The position numbers were made by a program, and so were the translations under genes. From the NCBI GenBank assembly GCA_030158305.1, contig JAOATE010000080.1, forward strand, positions 62,001 through 126,000: DNA of 64,000 nt. The letters are read 5' to 3'. The stretch is from Burkholderiaceae bacterium (GTDB lineage: Bacteria; Pseudomonadota; Gammaproteobacteria; Burkholderiales; Burkholderiaceae_B). This document shows positions 43,645 to 52,781 of the stretch, piece by piece; the stretch's first letter is position 1, and each line of letters starts with the position of its first letter. Under the pieces are notes generated by a model. That model searched no databases. It was not told where the DNA came from and saw only the letters and a program-made list of their open reading frames with translations.

Positions 43645-44982
43645 TTACAGACCGTATGCTTTGGCGATCAAGGTGAGAGGGTGAGCCATCTCAGCTTTCG
43701 CCAAGCCGTTTTCTTCCATACCCTGCTCGATGTGATGACCAGCAAGCTGGCAATCCGAGCTGATGTAATCAGGGGTGTTATTTGCCATGGCTTTAAATAC
43801 CGGCTTGCCGATCTTCATTGCCGTGTCATGAAACTCTTTTTTGACGCCCCATGTTCCCGAGTGACCTGAACAACGCTCGACCACGTTGACCTCTGTCCCG
43901 GGCACTAATTTCAAGGTTTCAGCAGTCTTTTTACCTACGTTTTGAACACGCGAGTGACATGGGATGTGATAACTCACGTGACCCAACTCTTCTTTAAAGT
44001 CAGTATTGAGCAAACCATCGCGGTTACGCGCGATGAAGTACTCAAACGGATCCCACATGGCTTCCTTAACAAGCTGCACGTCCTCCTCATCGGGGAACAT
44101 CAACGGCAACTCTTGTTTGAACATTAATGTGCAAGAAGGAATAGGCGTGACAATTGCATAGCCTTCACGCGCGAGTTTCGCGAGTTTAGGAATGTTTTTG
44201 TCTTTGTTCGCTGCCACTGACTCCAAGTCACCAAGCTCAAGCTTGGGCATGCCGCAACAGGCTTCTTTGTCGACCAGCTCATAAGGAATCTGGTTGTGCT
44301 CAAGAATCTTGATCAGATCCTGACCGATACCTGGCTCGTTGTAATTGATGTAGCACGTTGCATAAATAGCAACTTTACCTGGAGTCTTTGCGCCATCTTT
44401 AACTGGCCAAGCTGTCGACTCTGTCGCCAACTGCGTAAAAGTCTTGGGTGCGTATTCGGGAATCCAAGCTTTCTTATCCACACCGAGGGTCGACTCCATC
44501 GCTGAACGCATGACACCAGTGCGATTGATGGCATTTACAGCCTCGGTCACGATTGGAATGCCCGCAAACATACCCATCTTGTCGGTCGAGGCCAAAAGCT
44601 TGTCGCGCATCTTGACATCACCGTTCTTAAACTTGACGGCTTTAGCGCGCAACATCAAGTGAGGGAAGTCAAGGTTCCATGGGTGAGGTGGCACGTAGGG
44701 GCACTTTGTGACGTAACAGACGTCGCACAGGAAACACTCATCGACAACCTTGTCGTAGTCTTTTTTGTCGACGCCATGCACTTCGCCGTCATCCGTTGCG
44801 TCCACCAGATCAAACAGCGTCGGGAACGAACCACAGAGGCTCAAGCACCGGCGACAGCCATGGCACATATCAAACACACGTTCCATCTCTGTGTGCAGTT
44901 TTTCCTCGTCATAAAAGTCTGGATTGGTCCAGTCCAGTGGATGACGGGTGGGTGCCTCGAGACTACCTTCGCGGTTTGACAT
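43645..44982 (-). CDS. HdrD/GlpC-like Fe-S oxidoreductase (CCG domains)
   Basis: The 445-residue protein binds two [4Fe-4S] clusters in its N-terminus: C40-x2-C43-x2-C46-x3-C50 and C83-x2-C86-x2-C89-x4-C94. Two CCG-type domains follow. The first keeps ACCGMP; the second reads ERCSGHSGTWG, so its CCG is C-S-G. The layout is that of heterodisulfide-reductase subunit D, GlpC and related quinone- or thiol-linked oxidoreductases. No membrane helix is seen. It probably moves electrons to the rubrerythrin, 131 bases upstream, with DUF3501 as a third partner. Confidence 0.87.
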   Translation of the reverse strand: MSNREGSLEAPTRHPLDWTNPDFYDEEKLHTEMERVFDMCHGCRRCLSLCGSFPTLFDLVDATDDGEVHGVDKKDYDKVVDECFLCDVCYVTKCPYVPPHPWNLDFPHLMLRAKAVKFKNGDVKMRDKLLASTDKMGMFAGIPIVTEAVNAINRTGVMRSAMESTLGVDKKAWIPEYAPKTFTQLATESTAWPVKDGAKTPGKVAIYATCYINYNEPGIGQDLIKILEHNQIPYELVDKEACCGMPKLELGDLESVAANKDKNIPKLAKLAREGYAIVTPIPSCTLMFKQELPLMFPDEEDVQLVKEAMWDPFEYFIARNRDGLLNTDFKEELGHVSYHIPCHSRVQNVGKKTAETLKLVPGTEVNVVERCSGHSGTWGVKKEFHDTAMKIGKPVFKAMANNTPDYISSDCQLAGHHIEQGMEENGLAKAEMAHPLTLIAKAYGL

Positions 44983-45064
44983 AATGGATCCTTAATTTCG
45001 TCACCCTGCAAGTGGGTGCAACTAAAATGATTGTGACCAGCATAGCCGGCCACAGATATTGCAA

Positions 45065-45101
45065 TTCAAGCGGTGAACAACGAGCGTTGTGACCGCTTGA
45101 A
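45065..45101 (-). terminator. Long hairpin downstream of rubrerythrin
   Basis: A perfect 10-bp stem (TTCAAGCGGT at 45065-45074, ACCGCTTGAA at 45092-45101) contains an inner stem CAAC/GTTG. It lies 13 bases after the rubrerythrin stop on the minus strand. There is no U tract, so it may slow RNA decay or give partial termination, leaving the downstream genes less expressed than rubrerythrin. Confidence 0.5.
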
Positions 45102-45113
45102 ACCTAGAAGCAC

Positions 45114-45536
45114 TTAGTCAACCAGTGCGTCCAGAGCTTTCTGATAGCGATTGGCGTGTGAACGCTCGGCTTTTGCCAAGGTCTCAAACCAGTCAGCGAT
45201 CTCGTCAAAGCCTTCGTCGCGAGCGATTTTGGCCATGCCGGGGTACATATCTGTGTACTCGTGTGTTTCGCCGTGAACAGCAGCTGTCAAGTTTTGACGG
45301 CTGGAGCCGATTGGCAAGCCTGTTGCTGGATCACCAGATGCCTCGAGGAACTCGAGGTGACCGTGGGCGTGACCTGTCTCGCCTTCAGCTGTCGAGCGGA
45401 ACAATGCTGCGACGTCATTCTGGCCTTCGATGTCAGCCTTGTTTGCGAAGTACAAGTAGCGGCGGTTAGCCTGTGATTCGCCTGCGAATGCGTCCTTCAG
45501 GCACTGTTCGGTCTTTGAACCTTTGAGCTGGGCCAT
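45114..45536 (-). CDS. Rubrerythrin lacking the rubredoxin domain (erythrin type)
   Basis: The 140-residue ferritin-like di-iron protein would reduce hydrogen peroxide. Iron-ligand motifs are visible in four helices: [42 protein letters not shown] and [13 protein letters not shown]. The product ends right after the last helix, so the usual C-terminal rubredoxin (two CxxC) is absent and electrons must come from a separate protein. The ATG at 45536 has a perfect AGGAGG five bases upstream; an earlier in-frame ATG at 45596 has no support. The next genes downstream encode an Fe-S oxidoreductase and DUF3501. Confidence 0.9.
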   Translation of the reverse strand: MAQLKGSKTEQCLKDAFAGESQANRRYLYFANKADIEGQNDVAALFRSTAEGETGHAHGHLEFLEASGDPATGLPIGSSRQNLTAAVHGETHEYTDMYPGMAKIARDEGFDEIADWFETLAKAERSHANRYQKALDALVD

Positions 45537-45708
45537 ATAGCCTCCTGACAAATGAAAATAATAAGAAGAAGTGGAGTCTAGATCTGAGTGTCGCAAAAAA
45601 ACCGACTAAATCTGAACTCTGTGAACAGTGTATGCGGAGCAAATCAATAAAGGAAATTAAATTTATCTACTTTTTAGATAGCTTTTTCCTAATAGACTGC
45701 AATAGCGA

Positions 45709-45739
45709 GGCTCCAAGGGTAAATACTGCCCCCGGAGCC
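45709..45739 (-). terminator. Hairpin after the amidohydrolase gene
   Basis: GGCTCC (45709-45714) pairs with GGAGCC (45734-45739), extended inward by GGG/CCC after a two-base bulge. It lies just past the minus-strand amidohydrolase stop (45753). No U tract follows, so it is only a probable terminator. Confidence 0.4.
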
Positions 45740-45752
45740 CCACTATAGCGCC

Positions 45753-46952
45753 CTACTTGGCCGTATCGGCCATCCAGCGCTCCGTTAAACGGACAAAATA
45801 GCTAGCCCCAACAGGAATAATGGCATCATTAAAGTCATAGGAGGTGTTGTGGACTACACAAGCGCCCTCGCCATGCCCTTCCAGACGATGATGACCCTCG
45901 CCGTTGCCAATAAATGCGTAGCAACCTGGCTTAGCCATCAGCATGTGGGCAAAATCTTCGGCAGCCATCACACCAGGGAACTGGTCATTGACCATCTCGG
46001 GTCCCACAATTTCTCGCATCACCTGCGCGGCAAACTGCGCTTCTTTGGCATGATTGACGACCGGTGGCGACGCGCGCCTAAAGAAAATCTCGGCCTGACA
46101 CTCATGCGCGAGCGCGATTTGCACTGCCAAGGTACGTAAACGCTCCTCTAGGCGATCAAGTGCCGATACAGAAAAAGTACGAATCGTCCCACCCACCGCT
46201 GCCACATCCGGAATGACGTTCGGCGCCACCGAACCCTCGAGCTGCGTCACCGCCAACAAGGCGCGCTCCGTACTCGGGATGACTTTCGCCACCAAGCCCT
46301 GCAACGCCTGAGCAAACTCCAGTGCCGGCGCAACAGGATCCGTCCCAGTATGCGGAAGCGACGCATGCGTGCCCTGCCCTTTCATTGTGACCTTGAACGT
46401 ATTGCTCGAGGCCATAAAGGGGCCGTTATTCAGTGCAAAGCCGCCCACGTTACCAATCGAGAAGTTATGCAAACCAAACACAGCTTCGCAAGGAAACCGC
46501 TCAAACAACCCATCTTCGATCATCTTTTTTGCGCCTGCCTTGCCCATTTCTTCGGCTGGTTGGAACACAAAGTTCACCGTACCATTGAAATTGCGTGTTT
46601 GCGACAAGTGCCAAGCGGCCGCGAGCAGCATGGTGGTGTGACCGTCATGACCACAGGCATGCATCTTTCCATCATTGGTAGACTTATGCTCAAACTCATT
46701 GATCTCTTGTAGGGGCAAAGCATCCAGATCGGCGCGCAAGCTGAGTGTCCGACCACCCTCACCGACCTTCAACACACCTACGACACCTGTGCCCGCAATT
46801 CCGCGGTGCACTTCGATTCCCCACTCCTTGAGTAAATTCGCCACGATTTCTGACGTCCGATGCTCATCGAAACCAAGCTCAGGGTGGGCGTGAATATCAC
46901 GACGGATTTTGATAAAGCGGCTGTAATCTGCAAATGCATCAATCAGTTTCAT
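45753..46952 (-). CDS. M20 family amidohydrolase (hippurate-hydrolase-like)
   Basis: The 399-residue enzyme would hydrolyse an N-acyl amino acid or similar amide. The M20D signature HACGHDGHTTMLLAA holds metal-binding His residues; PAEEMGKAGAKKMIEDG and VMAAEDFAHML supply the catalytic and other metal-binding acidic residues, and YDFNDAIIPVG closes the domain. No signal peptide. It is 15 bases after the BKACE gene in a three-gene minus-strand unit, so it probably removes an acyl group to or from the compound handled by the other two enzymes. Confidence 0.9.
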   Translation of the reverse strand: MKLIDAFADYSRFIKIRRDIHAHPELGFDEHRTSEIVANLLKEWGIEVHRGIAGTGVVGVLKVGEGGRTLSLRADLDALPLQEINEFEHKSTNDGKMHACGHDGHTTMLLAAAWHLSQTRNFNGTVNFVFQPAEEMGKAGAKKMIEDGLFERFPCEAVFGLHNFSIGNVGGFALNNGPFMASSNTFKVTMKGQGTHASLPHTGTDPVAPALEFAQALQGLVAKVIPSTERALLAVTQLEGSVAPNVIPDVAAVGGTIRTFSVSALDRLEERLRTLAVQIALAHECQAEIFFRRASPPVVNHAKEAQFAAQVMREIVGPEMVNDQFPGVMAAEDFAHMLMAKPGCYAFIGNGEGHHRLEGHGEGACVVHNTSYDFNDAIIPVGASYFVRLTERWMADTAK

Positions 46953-46967
46953 ATTATGTCTGTCCAG

Positions 46968-47900
46968 TTAAAAGTTAACGTTGTTGCCGCCCTTCAGGCC
47001 CAAGATCGCGCGTGCTTCATCAGGTGTCGCCACCTCACAATTCAGCGCTTCTAAAACAGTTCGAATCCGCGTGACCTGTTCTGCATTAGACGCTGCCATC
47101 TTGCCAGGCCCAATCCACAGAGAGTCCTCAAGACCCACGCGCACATGCGAGCCCATCGCAGCACCCATTGTCGCCAATGGAATCTGATTACGACCGGCGC
47201 CCAGGATCGACCACTGATACTGATCACCAAATAATCGGTCCGCAGTGCGGCGCATGTGCATCAGATCTTCTGGGTGAGGACCAATGCCGCCCAAAATTCC
47301 AAATACCGATTGAATAAAAATAGGTCCTTTCACCAGTCCCTTTTCGGCGAAATGCGACAAGTTATACAGATGACTGATGTCGTAGCACTCAAATTCGAAA
47401 CGTGTACCGTTTTCTGACCCGCGTCGCAAAATCGTTTCGATATCTTTGTACGTATTTTTAAAAACAAGATCACGGCTATTTTCAAGATGCTGCCGCTCCC
47501 ACTCGTGCTTGAACTCTTTGAAACGATCCAGCATCGGAAATAAACCGAAATTCATCGAACCCATATTCAGGGACGCGACTTCAGGCTGAAAGGTCATCGC
47601 CGGACGCATGCGTTCCTCAACCGTCATATGAGGACTACCACCCGTCGTGATATTGATCACAGCGTTCGTCGCCGCTTTAATTTCTTTGAGAAAGGGTCGA
47701 AAAAACTCTGGGTCTTGCGTGGGTTTTCCATCCTTTGGATCGCGCGCATGCAAATGCAAAATTGCAGCACCTGCGCGGGCGGCATCAATCGCAGATTTTG
47801 CAATTTCTTCGGCAGTCACAGGCAGATGAGGGGACATGCTCGGGGTATGAATCGCACCTGTTGCCGCACAAGTGATAATGACTTTTCGCGCACTGGCCAT
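46968..47900 (-). CDS. Beta-keto acid cleavage enzyme (BKACE, DUF849)
   Basis: The 310-residue TIM-barrel enzyme condenses a beta-keto acid with acetyl-CoA to give acetoacetate and a new CoA ester. Family features are the start KVIITCAATGAIHTPSMSP, the zinc-binding LHLHARDP, INITTGGSPHMTVEERM, SVFGILGGIGP and RVGLEDSLWIG. BKACE members act on 3-keto-5-aminohexanoate, dehydrocarnitine and other substrates, so the name of this one cannot be given. It is cotranscribed with a lambda-crystallin-like dehydrogenase, which could make the beta-keto acid, and an M20 amidohydrolase. Confidence 0.92.
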   Translation of the reverse strand: MASARKVIITCAATGAIHTPSMSPHLPVTAEEIAKSAIDAARAGAAILHLHARDPKDGKPTQDPEFFRPFLKEIKAATNAVINITTGGSPHMTVEERMRPAMTFQPEVASLNMGSMNFGLFPMLDRFKEFKHEWERQHLENSRDLVFKNTYKDIETILRRGSENGTRFEFECYDISHLYNLSHFAEKGLVKGPIFIQSVFGILGGIGPHPEDLMHMRRTADRLFGDQYQWSILGAGRNQIPLATMGAAMGSHVRVGLEDSLWIGPGKMAASNAEQVTRIRTVLEALNCEVATPDEARAILGLKGGNNVNF

Positions 47901-47963
47901 GCTGTCTCCGTGTCTTTGTGTTTGATTAATACCGTTTGATTGAATACGTCTAGTTAGACTCTA

Positions 47964-48887
47964 TTACTCAGCTGATTTTTTATGTGCGGCCAAGGCCATC
48001 AACCGCCGATCTCGCCACAAGCGTCGCGCAAGCAACTGATCCTTTGGCAAGACCGTGCGCCTCTGTGACTCAAGCTTTTCGATCACCGCTTCAGACCAAG
48101 GCTCGGTGGAGGTCTGCTCAGTCGAAATCGACTGATACATATCATTAAAGCGTCTTGCATAATCCGCCAGACCGTCTGGCGCATTGAGATCAATGGTTTC
48201 AAAAGGCCCCATAAAAGACCAACGCAGACCAAGACCCTCACGAACTGTCACATCCAGTCCCTCTGCATCGACGTAACCCTGCTCAACCAATCTAAAGGCC
48301 TCGCGTAAAAGGGCGCCTTGCAAACGATTGAGCACAAAGCCCTTGAGCTCGCGATGAATCTTGACAGGTTTTTGTCCAACCCCCTCCATCACATCCCAGG
48401 TTCGCTGCACAACCTGTGCATCTGTCCAGGGTGCACCACAAATCTCAACCACGGGGACAAGGTAGGGTGGATTCACTGGATGCGCAATGAGGCAGCGCGC
48501 ACGTCCGGGAAGGCCTTCTGTAAACGCAGAGGCTGGAATACTAGACGTTGAGCTCGCTAGGATCGTCGCAGAAGGTGCAAGCGCATCCATCTTGGCAAAG
48601 ATCTCCTTTTTCATCTCAAGCCGCTCAGGCAAGCTCTCCTGCACATAGTCCGCCCCAAGCAATACGTCTTCAAGCGTGGCACACCCGCTGATACGTGCGA
48701 TCAGACCAACAGGGTCATCAATCAGACCCGCTGCCTGAAGGTCTGCGACTTGCTTTTTAATTAACGTTGCGGCACCAGCCACCGCGCTAGGATCGCCATC
48801 CCACATTTTGACGTGGTGACCGCCACGGGCAAACACAATCGCCCAAGCCTGTCCCACCAGTCCCGAACCTACAATTGCGATATTCAT
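47964..48887 (-). CDS. 3-hydroxyacyl-CoA dehydrogenase family, lambda-crystallin/gulonate dehydrogenase type
   Basis: The 307-residue NAD enzyme starts with the Rossmann motif IAIVGSGLVGQAWAIVFARG. Its middle is VQESLPERLEMKKEIFAKMD, SSTSSIPASAF and the characteristic IAHPVNPPYLVPVVEICG. The C-terminal helical domain contains FVLNRLQGALLREAFRLVE and EGLGLRWSFMGPFETIDLNA. This is closest in pattern to lambda-crystallin (L-gulonate 3-dehydrogenase) and carnitine-dehydrogenase-like enzymes. It would oxidise a 3-hydroxy acid to the beta-keto acid used by the BKACE enzyme, 63 bases downstream. Confidence 0.87.
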   Translation of the reverse strand: MNIAIVGSGLVGQAWAIVFARGGHHVKMWDGDPSAVAGAATLIKKQVADLQAAGLIDDPVGLIARISGCATLEDVLLGADYVQESLPERLEMKKEIFAKMDALAPSATILASSTSSIPASAFTEGLPGRARCLIAHPVNPPYLVPVVEICGAPWTDAQVVQRTWDVMEGVGQKPVKIHRELKGFVLNRLQGALLREAFRLVEQGYVDAEGLDVTVREGLGLRWSFMGPFETIDLNAPDGLADYARRFNDMYQSISTEQTSTEPWSEAVIEKLESQRRTVLPKDQLLARRLWRDRRLMALAAHKKSAE

Positions 48888-48949
48888 ATGCGCCTCAATG
48901 CTTTTTTCTATTTATTTGATGAAATTTCTGCTTGCTCACAATAATACGG

Positions 48950-49741
48950 TTACGTCAAAATCAGCAAGCGATTGTCTCCGAGCGGGTGTGGCACGACAGT
49001 AAAGTCAAGGTCAAAGGCACGTTTGAGTGCAGTCGGCGTCATGACCTCTGCGGGCGTCCCTTGAGCGATGATTTCGCCTCCGCCGAGCAAGAGCAGCCGA
49101 TGGCAATACTGCGCGGCTATATTGAGATCATGCAATACAAGCATGACGCCAATCTGTTGCGTCCGTACCAGTTGAGCGAGGCTTTTCATAAATTGAAATT
49201 GATGCTTGGGATCTAGACTGGAAAGTGGTTCGTCCAGCAACAGATACGCCTCGTTCTGAGCATAAATCATTGCCAGGCACTGAACGAGAACGCGCGCGAG
49301 CTGCACCCTTTGCTGCTCGCCACCTGACAGTGCGGTGTAGCGACTCTGCGCATGCGCAAGCAAATCAGTCTCTAACAGCGCCTGTTGACTCCATGCCTGC
49401 ACTTCACTACTGGTCGCCTGCGAAAAGGGATAGGCGCCCATCTGAATGACCTCTTGGACACTCAGTTCAAACCTTAAACTGGGCTGTTGTGGGAGTACTG
49501 CGCGTCTCGTTGCTTGTTCGTGCGCGCTGAGTTGAGCAATACTCAACCCACCCAGTCGAATCTCACCTGCAGACACACTGTCATTGAGCTCACCGGCCAT
49601 CGCGGCTAACAAGCTCGACTTACCCGCACCGTTGGCACCCAAGACGCCCACAAGCTCACCCGCTCGCAGTGACATCGTCACGTTTTTCAACACATGACGA
49701 TGCCCTCGAACAAGCGAAAGCTGATTGATTTCAAAGGTCAT
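48950..49741 (-). CDS. hmuV: HmuV-like heme ABC transporter ATPase, orphan
   Basis: The 263-residue ATPase has Walker A GANGAGKSS (residues 35-43), the signature LSGGEQQRVQLAR, Walker B YLLLDEPLSSLD and the H-loop VLHDLN. Family traits such as LTPTALKRAFDLDF-like C-terminus and RRAVLPQQPSLRF fit heme/hemin or siderophore importers of the FecE/HmuV group. No permease, periplasmic heme receptor or TonB receptor gene is adjacent; neighbours are a dehydrogenase unit and a GST. It must serve a permease encoded elsewhere or be a relict. Confidence 0.8.
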   Translation of the reverse strand: MTFEINQLSLVRGHRHVLKNVTMSLRAGELVGVLGANGAGKSSLLAAMAGELNDSVSAGEIRLGGLSIAQLSAHEQATRRAVLPQQPSLRFELSVQEVIQMGAYPFSQATSSEVQAWSQQALLETDLLAHAQSRYTALSGGEQQRVQLARVLVQCLAMIYAQNEAYLLLDEPLSSLDPKHQFQFMKSLAQLVRTQQIGVMLVLHDLNIAAQYCHRLLLLGGGEIIAQGTPAEVMTPTALKRAFDLDFTVVPHPLGDNRLLILT

Positions 49742-49817
49742 GGGCGTCCGAAACTGCTAATGAAGCTGCGCGGGTCTAGCCGTTGCTTCATTTTTAAACG
49801 CCCCCATCTTTGAAGCA

Positions 49818-50414
49818 TCAAGCAACAGGTGCTGTTTGAGCGATCGGTGGCAGACCGACCACGCTGTCGTACCAAGCCGCCAGTTTTGGATGACCAGGAC
49901 GCCAAGGTTCATGTGCAAAACGGAAATCTAAATAACCCAACGCACAAGCGACTGCAATGTCGCCAATGGTTTTCAGTGGGCCGAGGCTCGCCGCTTCTTT
50001 TTCCAACACATCGACTGCGCGTGCGACTTTGCCACGCTGCAAATCGATGTAACCCACTCGACCTTCATCTTGTGGCAAGGCGATTTCACGACGGCGCGGC
50101 TGGCTTGCATCCAAGATGCCATCACCAATCGCCTGTAAACGCAACGCAGCCCAACGTGCAGGACCTACTGCGGGGAATAAGGCAGGTGCACTGCCGATAC
50201 TATCGAGAAACTCGCAAATCACAGGGCTGTCGAATAAGGCAACGCCTTCATCATTGATGAGTGTAGGCACCTTGCCCAACGGGTTTGAGTTGGACAATAC
50301 TGGGTCTGTCGTGGCAATCGTCCACTTTTCTAATTGCTGATCGATTCCTCGTGCAATCGCACAAGCCATCACTTTACGAACATATGGGCTCGCGCCCGAA
50401 GCGGTAATTTTCAT
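49818..50414 (-). CDS. Glutathione S-transferase family protein
   Basis: The 198-residue product has an N-terminal thioredoxin-like domain (MKITASGASPYVRKVMACAI, then GKVPTLINDEGVALFDSPVI with the conserved cis-Pro and the Asp-Ser glutathione contact) and an all-helical C-terminal domain. The active-site position is Ser in SGASPYVRK. It is in the cytoplasm and probably detoxifies electrophiles or serves a catabolic step. It is transcribed alone; no related pathway gene adjoins it. Confidence 0.87.
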   Translation of the reverse strand: MKITASGASPYVRKVMACAIARGIDQQLEKWTIATTDPVLSNSNPLGKVPTLINDEGVALFDSPVICEFLDSIGSAPALFPAVGPARWAALRLQAIGDGILDASQPRRREIALPQDEGRVGYIDLQRGKVARAVDVLEKEAASLGPLKTIGDIAVACALGYLDFRFAHEPWRPGHPKLAAWYDSVVGLPPIAQTAPVA

Positions 50415-50580
50415 AAAAGCATCCGGTTAATAGGTGTCTGGGCAAATTCGATCTCTTTGTACTACAAAAATCACCCCTCTCAACGCTGCTGCTTTGCAGC
50501 AATGATTGATCGCCTTGAATGGAACAGACTGTAGTAAATTTTCAGCAAGTCTTTGCACCCAACAGACCATTGGATCACCC

Positions 50581-51729
50581 ATGCCCACCCCAATCAATCT
50601 TCACGACTTTAGAGCTCTCGCCCAACGCAGACTTCCAAAGATTGCATTTGACTTTATCGATGGCGGCGCCGATGACGAACTCGGCATGCTTCGCAATCGT
50701 GATGCCTTTTCAAAGTATCAACTGTTACCCCGCTACCTGGTCGATGTGACGCATCGTGATCAAACCGTCGAGTTGTTTGGTCGCCAATACTCCAGCCCGA
50801 TTGGCATCTCGCCCACCGGGATGGCGGGCCTCTTTCGAACGGGTGCAGATGCCATGCTGGCGGCTGCGGCGAAAAAAGCGAATGTTCCTTTTCTCTTATC
50901 TAGCGCAAGCAATCTAAAAATAGAAGAGGCTGCCGCGATCGCGCCGGACAATGTTTGGTTTCAGATGTACGCCACAAGCGACGCGCGTATCAACCATGAT
51001 TTAGTCAAGCGCGCACGTGACGCAAACGTCGGTGTGCTTGTCATCACAGTCGACGTGCCTGTGAACTCCAATCGGGAGCGCAATCGTCGCAACGGCTTTA
51101 CCCGCCCTTTTAGAATGACGCCTTCGATCATGCTGGATGCGTTGACCAAACCAGGTTGGGTGATCGAGTATTTAAAAGCGGGCGGGATGCCGATGATGAG
51201 TAACTGGCAACCCTATGCAAAACCGGATGCAACAGCTGACGAAGTTGCAGATATGTACGGCACTCTGACCCCTGCAGCGATGACAAACTGGGAAACTGTT
51301 GCGGCGATCAGAGACCAATGGACTGGACCGCTGGTGATTAAAGGTTTGCTTCATCCTGATGATGCGACGCAAGCCGTCAAACTTGGCGCTCAAGGCATTA
51401 TTGTGTCCAATCACGGAGCGCGACAACTCGATAATGCGCCCTCCCCACTCACCATGCTGCCGTCGATCAAAGCGGCAGTGGGTGATCAAGCAACCTTGAT
51501 GCTTGATAGTGGCGTTCGTCGTGGTTCGGATGTCGTGCTGGCAAAATGTCTAGGCGCGCAGAGCTGTATCTTTGGCAGACCCACTCTTTACGCAGTCGCC
51601 GCGCTTGGTCAGGATGGCGCGGATCAAGTCCTTGCCATCATGCGTAAAGAAATTGATGCAGTTCTTACTCAAATCGGCTGCGGAGAATTCGGCAAGCTAG
51701 ATGGTCGCTATCTACAACCCTCTAGCTAA
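50581..51729 (+). CDS. FMN-dependent alpha-hydroxyacid dehydrogenase, second copy
   Basis: The 382-residue enzyme belongs to the lactate dehydrogenase/mandelate dehydrogenase group. N-terminal IAFDFIDGGADDE, FMN-binding ISPTGMAGLFR, catalytic Lys in GPLVIKGLLHPDDA, catalytic His and Arg in SNHGARQLD and phosphate-binding DSGVRRGSDVVLAKCLGAQS are all present. It is closer to the family consensus than the copy at 8383-9495. The ATG at 50581 gives the canonical start; upstream in-frame sequence is not family-like. Transcribed divergently from the GST. Confidence 0.9.
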   Translation: MPTPINLHDFRALAQRRLPKIAFDFIDGGADDELGMLRNRDAFSKYQLLPRYLVDVTHRDQTVELFGRQYSSPIGISPTGMAGLFRTGADAMLAAAAKKANVPFLLSSASNLKIEEAAAIAPDNVWFQMYATSDARINHDLVKRARDANVGVLVITVDVPVNSNRERNRRNGFTRPFRMTPSIMLDALTKPGWVIEYLKAGGMPMMSNWQPYAKPDATADEVADMYGTLTPAAMTNWETVAAIRDQWTGPLVIKGLLHPDDATQAVKLGAQGIIVSNHGARQLDNAPSPLTMLPSIKAAVGDQATLMLDSGVRRGSDVVLAKCLGAQSCIFGRPTLYAVAALGQDGADQVLAIMRKEIDAVLTQIGCGEFGKLDGRYLQPSS

Positions 51730-51763
51730 ATAACGCAAGCCGCACAGCAACAAGAAAATTGAC

Positions 51764-52750
51764 TTACGCGCTCAGCACATCAATCACAACATTGCCAAGC
51801 ACTTTGCCTTGCTCGACCGCTTCGTGCGCGGCAATGATGTCTGCTAAGGCAAAGCGCGCACCGATGGCATGTTTAAGTTTGCCTGACGCAAGAATCTCAT
51901 TTAAGCCTTTAACAGCCACCTCGCGCTCAGCTGGCGTCAAATCGTAAATCAAGAAAAACTGCAAAGTCAGACTTGTCGTCAAACACAGACGAAACGGTAT
52001 CAGGGGAGGCTCAACCCGATTGGAACCAAAACACGCAACCGTCCCATGCGGCGCAAGCGCACCGTCGCGCACCAGATCTGTTGTCGTCGAAAAATCCATA
52101 TCAATGATCGCATCGGCGCCGCGGCCGCCCGTCAGCTCTTTGACGCGCTCAGCCACCACCTCAGTTTTGTAATTGATCGTTTCTTTGACACCCGCTGCAC
52201 GCGCATGAGCCGCCTTGGCCTCAGAACTGACCGTGCCAATCACGCGCGCACCTTTTAAAGCGGCCATTTGAGCTGCATAGTGTCCGACGGCCGAAGCCGC
52301 ACCGATCACCAACACTGTTTTTCCAGCAACCTCACCACAACGCCTGACCGCCTCAAAAGCCGTCAGACCTGGAATGCCCATACAAGCAGCACCATCAAAA
52401 TCGACATGCTCAGGCAAGGCAACCGCTTGCGCCGCCGGAAGAGCAACGTATTGAGCGGCAGTTCCAAATGGTCTTTGATACTGAGTGTTCCACAACCAAA
52501 CGCGTTCGCCCAAACGATCTTTTGATACGCCAGGGCCGACTTGATCGATGACGCCACCGGCATCACTATGCGGCACGATGCGCGGATCATGAATGGGACG
52601 ATTACGACGAGATTTAACGTCAGAGGGATTCACGCCAGAGGAGTGGATGTTGACCCTGACTTCGCCCGGACCTGCTTCGGGTGTCGGCAGCTCACCCACG
52701 GACAACACTTCGCGTGCCTCGCCATTTTTTTCATACCAAGCTGCTTGCAT
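51764..52750 (-). CDS. NADPH:quinone reductase-like medium-chain dehydrogenase
   Basis: The 328-residue MDR enzyme has VNIHSSGVNPSDVKSRRN, PHSDAGGVIDQVG, and the Rossmann motif VIGAASAVGHYAAQMAALKG. No structural-zinc Cys cluster is present, which favours the zeta-crystallin/quinone reductase branch using NADPH. It probably reduces quinones or enoyl ketones in the cytoplasm. It is convergent with the FMN enzyme, 34 bases away, with no other operon partner. Confidence 0.88.
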   Translation of the reverse strand: MQAAWYEKNGEAREVLSVGELPTPEAGPGEVRVNIHSSGVNPSDVKSRRNRPIHDPRIVPHSDAGGVIDQVGPGVSKDRLGERVWLWNTQYQRPFGTAAQYVALPAAQAVALPEHVDFDGAACMGIPGLTAFEAVRRCGEVAGKTVLVIGAASAVGHYAAQMAALKGARVIGTVSSEAKAAHARAAGVKETINYKTEVVAERVKELTGGRGADAIIDMDFSTTTDLVRDGALAPHGTVACFGSNRVEPPLIPFRLCLTTSLTLQFFLIYDLTPAEREVAVKGLNEILASGKLKHAIGARFALADIIAAHEAVEQGKVLGNVVIDVLSA

Positions 52751-52781
52751 TGCCTCTTCCTGTTTTTTTATTTTTAAATTT

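Noticed and set aside
49759-49792. Hairpin AATGAAGC/GCTTCATT between GST and the ABC ATPase gene as a terminator
   Set aside because: The stem is real, but the U tract is on the plus strand, where no gene ends. It is a weak candidate for the minus-strand GST and is not claimed.
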